A DNA stretch of 64,000 nt from Bacillus sp. FJAT-18017 (GCF_001278805.1 NZ_CP012602.1:4003501-4067500); one strand, 5' to 3'. Positions 1-7,735 are shown, numbered from the stretch's first letter. Translations and numbers: made by a program. Notes: a model not told the origin generated them from the sequence alone.

Positions 1-1
1 C

Positions 2-628
2 GCCAGTTTAACGATTGGAGAGCACATCCTTCCCTTTATTTTAGCGCATTTTAATAAACTGTACCCGTTGGTAAACATCCAATTTAATATTTTCAATTCA
101 GACCAAATAGTGGATAAGTTAAATAATCAGGAAATTAATTTAGGATTCATCGAATCTATGCTCTCTTATCCGGTTGTAAAACAAAAGCCATTTGCTAAAG
201 ATGAGCTGATTGTTGTTGCCTCCCCTGACTACTACTTGGTTGATACAGAAACAATCACTATTGACCAGCTGCTTACCTTTCCTTTTATTATTAGGGAAAA
301 AGGCTCAGGAACTAGACAAGTTATGGAGGATACTCTGCGAAAAAATCATATTGATCCATCAAAACTTAAGGTTGTTATCGAGCTAAATCACACCGAAGCC
401 ATCAAATCTGCCGTAGAAGCAGGCTTGGGAATCTCAATCTTATCCAAATCAGCTGTAAAAAAAGAGCTGGAATTAAACACATTAAAACAAATCGAAATAA
501 AGGACATTCGCATGCTCCGGAGTTTCTATATGGTATATGATCAAGAACTGTTGCAACTGCCGAGCAAAAAGTTGATTGAACTCATTGAGGAGAAATACAA
601 TTCTTTATTAGCAGGCGGACTCCGGTAA
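2..628 (+). CDS. LysR-family transcriptional regulator, C-terminal part (5' truncated by window)
   Basis: This is the effector-binding domain of a LysR-type regulator. The reading frame is open from base 2, and the sequence SLTIGEHILPFILAHF at its start is the usual opening of the LysR substrate-binding domain, so the DNA-binding winged helix lies left of the window. About 208 residues are visible, which is nearly the whole effector domain. The motif AVEAGLGISILS (about residues 138-149 of the visible part) is the conserved 'GLGIaiLP' element of the family. The gene ends at TAA 626-628 and is followed by a hairpin terminator at 671-711. The target operon and the ligand cannot be told from this fragment. 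Confidence 0.9.
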   Translation, partial: ASLTIGEHILPFILAHFNKLYPLVNIQFNIFNSDQIVDKLNNQEINLGFIESMLSYPVVKQKPFAKDELIVVASPDYYLVDTETITIDQLLTFPFIIREKGSGTRQVMEDTLRKNHIDPSKLKVVIELNHTEAIKSAVEAGLGISILSKSAVKKELELNTLKQIEIKDIRMLRSFYMVYDQELLQLPSKKLIELIEEKYNSLLAGGLR

Positions 629-670
629 CGGGTTATGTTATCTGTCACAAAATTAAATTAGGTAAGGCGA

Positions 671-711
671 ATAGACCATCAAATTGTATTTGTAAATGAT
701 GGTCTATTTAT
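671..711 (+). terminator. Terminator of the LysR gene
   Basis: Perfect 11 bp arms (ATAGACCATCA at 671-681 and its complement at 697-707) with a 15-base loop, followed by a short T-rich tract. It lies 43 bases after the LysR stop codon. The T tract is weak, so this is a moderate call. Confidence 0.6.
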
Positions 712-880
712 ACTGATATACAGGCATTTATACTAATAAATTCTAATTTTTTTGTTATAAAATTTGTATATAAATTTGCAGACTAACAGAAGCTTCTGCA
801 AGCCCGAAAATTTCAGTACATTTAACCGGCAATTTTGCTACCAGAAATAATACGGGGAATAAAAAATTGAGTTCTTCTTT
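712..880. other. AT-rich non-coding DNA
   Basis: I see no gene, promoter or RNA here. The stretch separates the LysR terminator from repeat A; together with the terminator and repeat A it fills the 328 bases between LysR and hxlR. Confidence 0.5.
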
Positions 881-955
881 AACTAAAGCACCCGTTAATT
901 TAAGTACAATACTTCACAATATCGGCCCAATTAATAAAAAATATCATTTTATTAT
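881..955 (-). repeat. Repeat A: right arm of the dispersed palindromic repeat, 3' of hxlR
   Basis: The segment carries the module AAAGCACCCGTTAATTTAAG (887-905 region) followed by ACTTCACAATATC. The same module ends repeats B, D and E (2457, 4019, 4751), and a shorter form ends C. Only the right arm is present here; the left arm (CTGCCCCGTTTGTT) is missing. It abuts the stop codon of the minus-strand hxlR gene, as the other copies abut their genes. Confidence 0.7.
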
Positions 956-956
956 T

Positions 957-1316
957 TCACTCAGGTTTCTCCCCGAATTTTTTGCCGAAATTCTCCATCA
1001 TATCAAGAATTGGGATAAATTCACTCCCTTTAGTTGTTAATGAATATTCAACACGTGGAGGTACCTCAGGAAAAACCTCTCGTTTAATTAATCCATCTGA
1101 TTCTAATTCTCTCAACTGTTTTGTAAGCGAACCTTGTGAAATGTCCCATAAAAAAGCTTTAATTTCGCTATAACGACGTTCTTTCGTTTTTAAAAACCAA
1201 AGAATAAGAGACTTCCAGCGTCCGGAAAGCATATTTTGGGTATACGCAATACCATAAACGTCACTTTGCTCCTTCATAAACTTTTTTTCAAATCCATCCT
1301 TGCATAATCTAGCCAT
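957..1316 (-). CDS. HxlR-family (MarR/DUF24) transcriptional regulator
   Basis: A 119-residue winged-helix regulator of the HxlR family. The core SGRWKSLILWFL (about 31-42) and GLIKREVFPEVPPRVEYSLT (about 76-95) are the typical recognition and wing segments. A single N-terminal Cys5 sits where the redox-sensing cysteine of YodB/CatR/HypR-type members is found, so a thiol-based electrophile or quinone sensor is likely by inference. It is divergent from the NAD(P)-dependent enzyme at 1548. Two inverted repeats in the shared intergenic region (1341-1358 and 1377-1389) look like its operators. The last 14 codons and the downstream repeat A recur at 2456-2581, showing that a second copy of this gene's end once existed there. 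Confidence 0.9.
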   Translation of the reverse strand: MARLCKDGFEKKFMKEQSDVYGIAYTQNMLSGRWKSLILWFLKTKERRYSEIKAFLWDISQGSLTKQLRELESDGLIKREVFPEVPPRVEYSLTTKGSEFIPILDMMENFGKKFGEKPE

Positions 1317-1340
1317 ACTAACATCTCTTTTCTTCTGTAA

Positions 1341-1389
1341 AGTACAAAAAAGTGTACTATGTCATTTTTTATTGCCTACTTCAAAAGTA
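1341..1389. promoter_or_regulatory. Two inverted repeats, likely HxlR operators
   Basis: AGTACA-N6-TGTACT lies at 1341-1358, and TACTTCAAAAGTA (arms TACTT/AAGTA) at 1377-1389. The second resembles the TACT...AGTA operator described for YodB-type HxlR regulators. Both lie between the divergent hxlR gene and the enzyme gene at 1548 and near the AT-rich promoter region. Binding by the adjacent regulator is inferred. Confidence 0.5.
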
Positions 1390-1547
1390 AGAGTAATGTG
1401 TTTATTATAGTATTTATAACCAAAACACTCAATTACCTTAATGCTTGCCAAAAAGGAATGTAGACAATTTCACGTTGAGGCAATTGGATAATTCCATAGC
1501 TGATATCGAATCATAATTGAACAAAATGAGATTTAGGAGGAACAATA

Positions 1548-2270
1548 ATGAGATTTGGAATTATAGGTGCAGGACCAATAGGGACAACTATTTCTAAAAA
1601 GTTGGTCAAGAATGGACATGAAGTTAAAATTGCAGACGCTCGAGAAATTGGACGTTTAGAAGGAAAGGAAATTGCTGGAACACCTGTGAGTGTGGAAGAT
1701 GTAATAACAAATATTGATGTTCTTATAATATCTATCCCTCTTCATGTAATGCCAAGCATTCGCAACATTGTAGATAAAGCTAAAGAGGAAGTAATCATTG
1801 TAGATACTTCAAATTATTATCCTTTTAGAGACAATAAAATTGAAGAAATTGAGAACGGGATGGTTGAAAGTGTTTGGGTTTCAAATCAATTAGGTAAACC
1901 TATCATTAAAGCCTTCAACAATCAATTAGCTTATACTTTAGAAAACAAAGGAGCCCACGAAGGTACTAGTGGACGCATTGCCATGGCGATTGCTGGTAAT
2001 GACCTATCACAAAAACAAATAATCATGGACGTAGTAAACGAGCTAGGTTTCGACGCAGTAGATAGTGGTTCTTTAAGTGATTCGTGGAGACAGCAGCCAG
2101 GAACTCCTGCATACTGCACAGAACTAACAAAAGAAGAACTTACGGAAGCATTGAAAAAGGCAAATAAAGAAAATGCCCCATTCCTACGGGATAAGGCAAT
2201 GGAGAAGTTTTCAGCTGAATTTTCACATAAAGACATTGTGAATCTAAACAGAGAAACATATAATTCCTAA
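1548..2270 (+). CDS. NADPH-dependent F420-reductase-like / NAD(P)-binding oxidoreductase
   Basis: A 240-residue cytosolic protein with an N-terminal Rossmann fold: GIIGAGPIGTTISKKL at residues 4-19 is the dinucleotide-binding GxGxxG loop. The overall plan (short Rossmann domain, DVLIISIPLHVMP, then a VSNQLGKPIIKAFNNQ segment) matches the family annotated as NADPH-dependent F420 reductase, which in Bacillaceae, where F420 is generally absent, is better read as a generic NAD(P) oxidoreductase. Start ATG 1548 follows GGAGGAACAATA. It is divergent from the HxlR regulator, so it is probably the regulated target, for example in electrophile or quinone detoxification (inference). A terminator follows at 2403-2444. 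Confidence 0.8.
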   Translation: MRFGIIGAGPIGTTISKKLVKNGHEVKIADAREIGRLEGKEIAGTPVSVEDVITNIDVLIISIPLHVMPSIRNIVDKAKEEVIIVDTSNYYPFRDNKIEEIENGMVESVWVSNQLGKPIIKAFNNQLAYTLENKGAHEGTSGRIAMAIAGNDLSQKQIIMDVVNELGFDAVDSGSLSDSWRQQPGTPAYCTELTKEELTEALKKANKENAPFLRDKAMEKFSAEFSHKDIVNLNRETYNS

Positions 2271-2402
2271 TTTAGGAAACCCATATCGATTATGCTATGG
2301 TATTTAATTTTAAATTGAATAGAGGACATAGGAAATTTGGAACTAAAAGGCGTCCTGTCGTCAAAACGTGGATATTATACGCTATGACATTCTTTGGGTG
2401 TG

Positions 2403-2444
2403 AAAAAGCGATTTTCCCTATGCTAGGGGTGAAATCGCTTTTTT
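2403..2444 (+). terminator. Terminator of the oxidoreductase gene
   Basis: Hairpin AAGCGATTTTCCCTA with a complementary TAGGGGTGAAATCGCTT arm, followed by TTTTTT. It lies 133 bases after the stop codon at 2270. Confidence 0.75.
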
Positions 2445-2455
2445 GGTTCCTTTTT

Positions 2456-2581
2456 CACTAAAGCACCCGTTAATTTAAGTACAAAACTTCACAATATCAG
2501 CTCTATTAATGAAAAAATATCATTTTATTATTTCATTCAGGTTTCTCCCCGAATTTTTTGCCGAAATTCTCCATCATATCA
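2456..2581 (-). repeat. Repeat B: ~125 bp duplicate of repeat A plus the 3' end of hxlR
   Basis: This segment matches 881-1005 with a handful of substitutions, including the last ~43 coding bases of hxlR (the part encoding DMMENFGKKFGEKPE). It is joined directly to the terminator of the next gene (SDR). It is therefore the tail of a lost second hxlR-like gene, or one end of a duplication, and it keeps the right arm of the palindromic repeat at its outer end. Confidence 0.8.
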
Positions 2582-2616
2582 AAAAAACTACTGATTTAAA
2601 ATCAGTAGTTTTTTGT
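2582..2616 (-). terminator. Bidirectional terminator after the SDR gene
   Basis: Near-perfect hairpin AACTACTGATTT / AAATCAGTAGTT with A and T runs on either side, directly after the SDR stop codon on the minus strand. Confidence 0.8.
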
Positions 2617-2618
2617 TA

Positions 2619-3389
2619 TTATCGAGTTGTAAAACCACCGTCCACTGTTAACACATCACCATTGATAAACTTTGAATCGTCTGAAGCTAAGAATAATGCC
2701 GCATTGGCAATATCTTCTGATTCACCCGTGTGATGTTTTCCAAGTTGCGCAGATGTTTCCAACCCTAGTTCATCCAAATCTGAAGGAAGATTTTGCGTCA
2801 TACCTGTGGTAATTACACCTGGTGCAATTGCATTTGCACGGATTTTTCCTTCGCCGTGAGAGCCGTAATAAGCAGCAATATTTTTCGTTAAACCAATGGA
2901 TGCATGTTTAGACATCGTGTAAGCAGCTCCACCTCGTGCACCACGGTAACCAGCAAGAGACGAGACGTTTATTATCACACCGCCTGTTTCTTGCGCATTG
3001 AAAATTTTAATTGCTTCACGACATGCGTAAAATTGTCCTTTTACATTGATACCCATCACTCGTTCAAACATTTCGTTTGTTGTATTTTCCACGGATTTCA
3101 TAGCATCGAAAACACCAGCAACGTTTGCTAAGATATCGAGTTTGCCATACGTAGCTAACGCTTTTTGAATCATCGCTTTTATGTCTTCTTCTTTTGATAC
3201 ATCTGTCCGAATCGCAACCGCGTCGCCGCCTGCGCTTTTAATTTCTTCTAATGCTTCATTCAATGTTGTTTCATTGAACTCTGCTAATACAACTTTTGCG
3301 CCTTCTTTAGCATATAGTTTGGCTGTGGCACGTGCCATACCAGAACCAGCCCCTGTTACGATTGCTACTTTTCCATCTAATTTCCCCAT
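2619..3389 (-). CDS. Short-chain dehydrogenase/reductase (classical SDR)
   Basis: A 256-residue NAD(P)-dependent oxidoreductase. It has the TGAGSGMA cofactor loop (residues 12-19), the NVSS segment with the catalytic serine (141-144) and the catalytic pair YTMSK (Tyr157, Lys161). Length and motifs match the classical SDR family. The C-terminal SDDSKFINGDVLTVDGGF is the typical ending of the glucose-dehydrogenase/3-oxoacyl-reductase-like group. Start ATG 3389 follows GGAGGAATTCAA. The substrate is not predictable. It is one of five minus-strand genes in this region that are each followed by a copy of the dispersed repeat. Confidence 0.9.
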   Translation of the reverse strand: MGKLDGKVAIVTGAGSGMARATAKLYAKEGAKVVLAEFNETTLNEALEEIKSAGGDAVAIRTDVSKEEDIKAMIQKALATYGKLDILANVAGVFDAMKSVENTTNEMFERVMGINVKGQFYACREAIKIFNAQETGGVIINVSSLAGYRGARGGAAYTMSKHASIGLTKNIAAYYGSHGEGKIRANAIAPGVITTGMTQNLPSDLDELGLETSAQLGKHHTGESEDIANAALFLASDDSKFINGDVLTVDGGFTTR

Positions 3390-3541
3390 TTGAATTCCTC
3401 CAGTTTATTACTTATTCAATTACTTCTGAATAATATTTTTCATTCGAGATAATTACATTATAATTCACTCTTTATTATTCTACAAAAATTCTGATTTCAA
3501 TACTTTGCTTTTTTGAGTCAGTAAACATATTCCTTTTTCAA

Positions 3542-3622
3542 TTAAACTGCCCCGTTTGTTGAATAAGGATTTCGACAAAAAAGGGCGAAAATCCTCCTGG
3601 ATCATCGCACCCGTTAGTGAAA
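3542..3622 (-). repeat. Repeat C: full-length imperfect palindrome
   Basis: The unit has a left arm CTGCCCCGTTTGTTGAATAA, an inner hairpin (AGGATTTCG ... CGAAAATCCT) and a right arm ATCATCGCACCCGTTAG. It lies just 3' of the small membrane-protein gene. It is related to D and E by the same order of blocks; its inner stem differs in sequence from theirs but keeps pairing. Confidence 0.8.
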
Positions 3623-3666
3623 AATACCTTAATGAGACTTGTATATACCCCTCATATTTATAGTCT

Positions 3667-3996
3667 TCATTGGAACCATCCTGTAAACCAACCAGAACCA
3701 GTCATTGTTATAAGTGCCATAATTAAAAGTAATATAAAAACACCGATTAAAATCAATATTGAATATAAGCTATACTTTAGTGGTTTAGTTAGTTTTCTTT
3801 CCAAAATCAAGGCTATTAAAAAGGAGCCTATTGCGATACCAAATCCACCAGTGATACTAAGACCGTTATCGGTAAGTAAATAGAATCTTAAACTGGAGAA
3901 TTCAGATATTATTTGTATTAATAATATCGTAACAAAAAAGTAAAAAACCCCTGTAAACAAAGTGATAAGCATATTTTTCATCGCCAAAATAGTCAT
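3667..3996 (-). CDS. Small integral membrane protein, unknown function
   Basis: A 109-residue hydrophobic protein with about three predicted membrane segments (roughly residues 9-30, 47-65 and 74-97) and a short basic loop, ERKLTKPLK, between the second and third. I do not recognise a family. The ATG at 3996 is preceded by AAAGGGGTAAATTGCG; an internal ATG at residue 6 is an alternative start. It sits between repeats C and D in the cassette-like array and has no partner gene that would hint at its role. Confidence 0.65.
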   Translation of the reverse strand: MTILAMKNMLITLFTGVFYFFVTILLIQIISEFSSLRFYLLTDNGLSITGGFGIAIGSFLIALILERKLTKPLKYSLYSILILIGVFILLLIMALITMTGSGWFTGWFQ

Positions 3997-4017
3997 CGCA
4001 ATTTACCCCTTTCTTCA

Positions 4018-4110
4018 TCAACTAACCTGCCCCGTTTGTTCAATAAGGAATTCAACAAAAAAGGCGGTTAATCCTTCTTGGATCAACGCACCCTTTAGTT
4101 TAAGTGTATT
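4018..4110 (-). repeat. Repeat D: full-length imperfect palindrome
   Basis: Left arm AACTAACCTGCCCCGTTTG, central AAGGAATTCAAC ... GTTAATCCTT hairpin, right arm GGATCAACGCACCCTTTAG then TTTAAGTG. The reverse complement of the right arm aligns to the left arm with small gaps, so the whole unit can fold into one long hairpin. It lies 12 bases after the GNAT stop codon. Confidence 0.85.
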
Positions 4111-4122
4111 TATTAACATTCT

Positions 4123-4686
4123 TTAATGATTGCACTTTTTAAAGTCTTGCTTTAACAATGCATACATAAGTAAATCATCAAACTTTCCGCAAGTAAATTC
4201 ATAATTTCTTAAAAGTCCTTCTTTTATAAATCCTTTTCTTTCCACCAACTTTTGTGATGAAATATTAGGGGGTTCAATTAATGCTTGTATCCGTTGTAGA
4301 TTCAATTTTTCAAATCCATATTTAATTACTGCTTCAAACGCCTCACTTGCAATGCCTTTTCCCCAATATTCTTTACTTAACTCAAAACCAACTTCAGAAC
4401 GGCAATGCTGTGGAAATATGTTTAGAAAACCACAACTGCCAATAACCCTTTCTTGTCCTTTTAGGGTAATTCCCCACCTAATTCCCGTTTTCTTTTCAAA
4501 TATTGATTGATACCACGAAATTTCATCCAATGCGTCATCAATTGATTTAAAAGGTTCTAATCCGTAGTGCTTCATTACATCTTTATCAGACAAATATTCT
4601 AAAATGCTTTCTGCATCATCTTTGGTTACTTGTCTTAAAATCAATCTATCGGTTTCAATTACAGGAAATATATTTATATCTATCAT
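4123..4686 (-). CDS. GNAT-family N-acetyltransferase (RimJ/RimL-like)
   Basis: A 187-residue acetyl-CoA-dependent N-acetyltransferase. The opening IETDRLILRQVTKDDAESIL is the hallmark of the Acetyltransf_3 (RimJ/RimL, YdaF-like) group, and SKEYWGKGIASEAFEAVIKY carries the acetyl-CoA pyrophosphate loop (motif A, QxxGxG/A type). The ATG at 4686 is chosen because AGGAGG ends 6 bases upstream; a longer frame to 4725 has no ribosome binding site. The substrate (protein N-terminus, amino acid or drug) is open. The gene lies between repeats D and E. Confidence 0.9.
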   Translation of the reverse strand: MIDINIFPVIETDRLILRQVTKDDAESILEYLSDKDVMKHYGLEPFKSIDDALDEISWYQSIFEKKTGIRWGITLKGQERVIGSCGFLNIFPQHCRSEVGFELSKEYWGKGIASEAFEAVIKYGFEKLNLQRIQALIEPPNISSQKLVERKGFIKEGLLRNYEFTCGKFDDLLMYALLKQDFKKCNH

Positions 4687-4749
4687 AATTATCCTCCTAA
4701 TTCCATCAAATCTATTTGTGCCCATACCCTTTGTGTTTGATAGGTGAGT

Positions 4750-4850
4750 TCAACTAACCTGCCCCGTTTGTTCAATAAGGAATTCAACAAAAAGGGCGTT
4801 AATCCTACCCTGGATCAACGCACACGATAGTTTAAGTGCATTGCTTCACA
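4750..4850 (-). repeat. Repeat E: full-length imperfect palindrome
   Basis: Same order of blocks as C and D: AACTAACCTGCCCCGTTTG, AAGGAATTCAAC, GTTAATCC, GGATCAACGCAC, then TTTAAGTGCATTGCTTCACA. It shares about 40 nearly identical bases with D on the left side. The right end overlaps the stop codon of the VOC gene, so the repeat is fused to the gene end. Confidence 0.85.
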
Positions 4851-5307
4851 TCTCATTATTTTGTTCCCATTCTTCTAAAGTCATCATTCTAAATTCTTCT
4901 TGAAAATCTATCCTTAAAGGAGCAATCAATTCAATACTATTTCCATCAGGGTCTTTAAAATAAACAGCTGCATGAGCTTGTGGATTATTAGGTAATACTA
5001 ATGGTTGTTTTTCAGGCGGGAATCCAAAGCTAGTCGAAACAGCTATTCCTCTTTCTTCTAACCATCCCTTTATATTTTTCATATCTTCTCTATCAATTTG
5101 TAAGGCTACATGTCTTAATGATGGATGGTAAGGTGTATTAACTTTATCTGTCTCCCATAACCCTAACCAGCTTCTTCCTTTTTCAATCCAGAAAAACACT
5201 ACGTTTTCTTGTCTGTACGCTATTTCCAAATCTAATTTTTTATAAAACTCAATAGAGTTTTCAAGATTACTGACAGGCAAATGTGCTTCATATAACCCTT
5301 TGATCAA
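4846..5307 (-). CDS. VOC-superfamily (glyoxalase/bleomycin-resistance-like) protein
   Basis: A 153-residue single-domain protein of the vicinal oxygen chelate fold with paired beta-alpha-beta-beta-beta modules. Likely metal ligands are the His in YEAHLPVS near the N-terminus, the His in LRHVALQI, and the Glu in DGNSIELIAP. FYKKLDLEIAYRQ and VYFKDPDGNSIEL are typical of glyoxalase and fosfomycin-resistance relatives. I choose the TTG start at 5307 because a GGGGGG tract lies seven bases upstream; the TTG at 5313 is too close to it. The exact substrate is unknown. The stop codon lies inside repeat E. Confidence 0.85.
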   Translation of the reverse strand: MIKGLYEAHLPVSNLENSIEFYKKLDLEIAYRQENVVFFWIEKGRSWLGLWETDKVNTPYHPSLRHVALQIDREDMKNIKGWLEERGIAVSTSFGFPPEKQPLVLPNNPQAHAAVYFKDPDGNSIELIAPLRIDFQEEFRMMTLEEWEQNNEM

Positions 5308-5439
5308 AAACAAACCCCCCTTGTATTAGAAATAACTTCTATTAACAGTTACCTGCTAAATTATGAGCTAGGTATTCTAGTTGTATTATCCAAAACTAAC
5401 ACCTAAATCTTCAACTTCCATAGGTTGAGAAATTTTTAA

Positions 5440-5511
5440 AAAAGCCCCAATACAATTAGTATCAGGACTAATTAAGATTCCGACTGGTCTTTAAACCAGC
5501 CACCGCTGTCC
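5440..5511 (-). pseudogene. Decayed 3' half of a tRNA-Val-like gene with its terminator
   Basis: Read on the minus strand, this resembles the 3' half of the tRNA-Val gene at 16839-16911 and its downstream terminator. The T-arm (CTGGTTTAAAGACCAG), the acceptor 3' strand and the terminator stem (GTCCTGATAC ... GTATTGGGGC, then TTTTTT) all align, with gaps and substitutions. The 5' half of the tRNA is absent. It abuts the stop codon of the permease gene and may still act as its terminator. The arrangement looks like a displaced tRNA 3' end left by integration. Confidence 0.7.
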
Positions 5512-5512
5512 T

Positions 5513-6424
5513 TTAAAAGTTTCGTTCATCCTCAACCCGATTTGCCAGTATCTTGATGATGATTAAAAAACTGACGGTGACAAACAGAGGACCGAAAAAG
5601 ATCCAGGGATTCCTAATGAATTCATCTATGCCGGAACCAATCATGCCTGCCCATTCTCCGGATCTTGATAAAAATTTCGGAACCACCTCTCCATCTCCCG
5701 CAATGTTTCCCGGTTTTCTCCCGCCAATATAGTATTGAAAAACACCAAGTTGGATGAGCAGCAGCATATTGATCGACAGCTGCTGCAGGAATACCACAAT
5801 CAGCCTGTTTTTTAATACGGGAAGAATTTGCTTCGTATAAATATGCCAACTACTTGCACCCAGCTGCCGGGAAGCTATGATATATTCATTGCTCAATATG
5901 TACCGTGATTCTTTTACTAGAAGAGTAGATAAAATCGGTATTCCAATTAAAACAAACAGAATGAATTGAAACAGGACCAGCTGCCACATGCTATTTTGGT
6001 AGGACAAGGGATGTAAATCCGGCGATAGCAGCAGCACCAAGATCAAGCCCGGTATATACCGGAACGGAGTAAAGACGGTTTCAACCCATTCACTTATCCT
6101 TCTAAAAGGAAAAACCAGAAGATAGGCGAGCATCATGCTTATCAGTATTCTCAGTAAGGATACACTGGTAATAAATACGAGTGTAAACTTGGCGCCTTCA
6201 ACCATTCTTAGTGCAAGGTCATTCCCTACTTCATCTGTCCCCAGTGGATGCGAAAGCGATGGTGGAAATGGCGCTCTCTCAATAATTTCACCTTTGTCAT
6301 TATAGATAAAGCGCTGGGGTTCTTTATCTGTTTTTAAAAAAGAAGAATAGATAATGCTTACAGCCAACAATGTGAATAGCAAACCAGTGATTAATAACAA
6401 TGTTTTTCTAAAATTATTCATCAT
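5513..6424 (-). CDS. Peptide/nickel-type ABC transporter permease (DppC/OppC-like)
   Basis: A 303-residue inner-membrane permease. It has an N-terminal membrane segment (about 8-28), a long external loop ending in HPLGTDEVGNDLALRMVEGA (the signature of the DppC/OppC family), then five further membrane segments. The cytoplasmic EAA loop ASRQLGASSWHIYTKQILP contacts an ATPase. Its ATG overlaps the stop codon of the upstream permease, so the two are translationally coupled. No ATPase or solute-binding protein gene is next to them, so the pair is an orphan or depends on partners elsewhere. The pseudo-tRNA/terminator follows immediately. Confidence 0.85.
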   Translation of the reverse strand: MMNNFRKTLLLITGLLFTLLAVSIIYSSFLKTDKEPQRFIYNDKGEIIERAPFPPSLSHPLGTDEVGNDLALRMVEGAKFTLVFITSVSLLRILISMMLAYLLVFPFRRISEWVETVFTPFRYIPGLILVLLLSPDLHPLSYQNSMWQLVLFQFILFVLIGIPILSTLLVKESRYILSNEYIIASRQLGASSWHIYTKQILPVLKNRLIVVFLQQLSINMLLLIQLGVFQYYIGGRKPGNIAGDGEVVPKFLSRSGEWAGMIGSGIDEFIRNPWIFFGPLFVTVSFLIIIKILANRVEDERNF

Positions 6425-7317
6425 GCTTCACTCCTATTACGAAGAAGAAACTTTACCGCAAGCAGAATGAAGCCATAAGGAAGCAGAATTAAGCCGACTC
6501 CAAGTATAAAAATTTCCCCTGACACAAATCGATAGAGCATAAACGTAAAACCATTAATCAAAGATAAGTATTCTACTAATATCAAACTCGTAATCATCAT
6601 CCAGTAAATGACTCCCAGATATTGAGTAAACGAATACACAATATTTCTGAAGACATGCTTCGTAAATACTTCCAGTCGGCTGAGCCCTTTCGACTTTGCA
6701 AATTCCACATAGAGTTTTTCGTATTCCTCTTCAAACACGGTAATCATGATTCGAAGCAGCATAAAAAACGGCACCAGCATTAAACAAATGATCGGCATGA
6801 TATATACTTCTGTGTCCAAACTATAAAGCTGCAATATCTTCAGGCCTGTCTTTTTATACAAATAAATAACGGCGAATTGAAAGCTCATAATGATGAAAAG
6901 GTCCGGCAGCGTCTCAAGGATCGAAACAAGCTTTCTTACTCGCCTCCTTACCCCGAGCGGTAGCCAAAGGTAGAGATACAGAAAAATGAAAGCCAATCCT
7001 ACACCAAGCAATAAGGCACCGAACAATAATGTAAGTGAGTAGCGATAGGCATTTGGCAAATATGTAAGGATTGGCACAGGGTCAAATGTATAAGGAAGTA
7101 TTATTGAACCATTTTTTAATCCATATAAATTTTTAACGGTCGTTTCAACAGCCTGGAAAAACTCTGACGGGTAAAAGCCAAAAGCGTTTTGCTTAAGGAA
7201 TAAGAATTTAAGACAAGCCAGAAGAAGCACAGTTATAAATAGTAGTAATGCTTGCAAGCAAAACTTCAGGGCTCTTGACAATATGTATGTATTAAGTTTG
7301 AGTGGGAAATTTATCAT
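6421..7317 (-). CDS. Peptide/nickel-type ABC transporter permease (DppB/OppB-like)
   Basis: A 298-residue membrane protein with about six membrane segments, paired with the DppC-like gene that follows. The cytoplasmic loop YVEFAKSKGLSRLEVFTKHV is the EAA motif of family BPD_transp_1 ('yvrtARaKGls...V...H'). The start is set at ATG 7317, preceded by GAAAGGAGACTTA; a longer frame begins upstream without a better site. The sequence is more divergent than standard oligopeptide permeases, so the substrate cannot be named. Confidence 0.8.
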   Translation of the reverse strand: MINFPLKLNTYILSRALKFCLQALLLFITVLLLACLKFLFLKQNAFGFYPSEFFQAVETTVKNLYGLKNGSIILPYTFDPVPILTYLPNAYRYSLTLLFGALLLGVGLAFIFLYLYLWLPLGVRRRVRKLVSILETLPDLFIIMSFQFAVIYLYKKTGLKILQLYSLDTEVYIMPIICLMLVPFFMLLRIMITVFEEEYEKLYVEFAKSKGLSRLEVFTKHVFRNIVYSFTQYLGVIYWMMITSLILVEYLSLINGFTFMLYRFVSGEIFILGVGLILLPYGFILLAVKFLLRNRSEA

Positions 7318-7735
7318 TAAGTCTCCTTTCAATAGAAGTCTAGAATATAGGAAATATTCTGGAAGTCAGACTCCTTCATTATAGACGAAAAAACTTAATT
7401 TAGGTTTCCACTTTTCATAATTTTGGTACTTGCACGGTTTGACCAGCAGGTTCCTGAATCCTTTCCTCCTTTCTTGCGGGAGTCGCTGTCCCCTCATTTT
7501 CATGCGATATGTAAACTACTTACATATTATGTATAATTTTTCAAAATCAGTGAACGCATTAGAGAAGCAGTCCCAAAAGGTCGATGTAATCAATGACTGT
7601 CGGCACAGCCTTTATTTTTGCATTTCCCTACATATTTTCACTATATGTTCTTTTCAAGAGGAATCTTCTTTCTGTTTTTATACTATCTTCACATTACTTA
7701 TTGACTGCGACGTTCACCTTTTAGAATATGAGGCC
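7318..7735. other. Non-coding stretch upstream of the permease operon
   Basis: No convincing gene is present. A 102-codon plus-strand frame at 7430-7738 lacks a ribosome binding site and any recognisable domain. The promoter of the permease pair should lie near 7320-7450, but I see no strong -35/-10 pair. Confidence 0.45.

Noticed and set aside
2509..2733. Plus-strand frame through repeat B and the SDR end
   Set aside because: It crosses a terminator and a repeat and lies antisense to the SDR gene.
881..5313. Calling the palindromic repeats true integron attC sites
   Set aside because: The core sites RYYYAAC and GTTRRRY are not met and no integron integrase is in the window. Only the general layout is similar.
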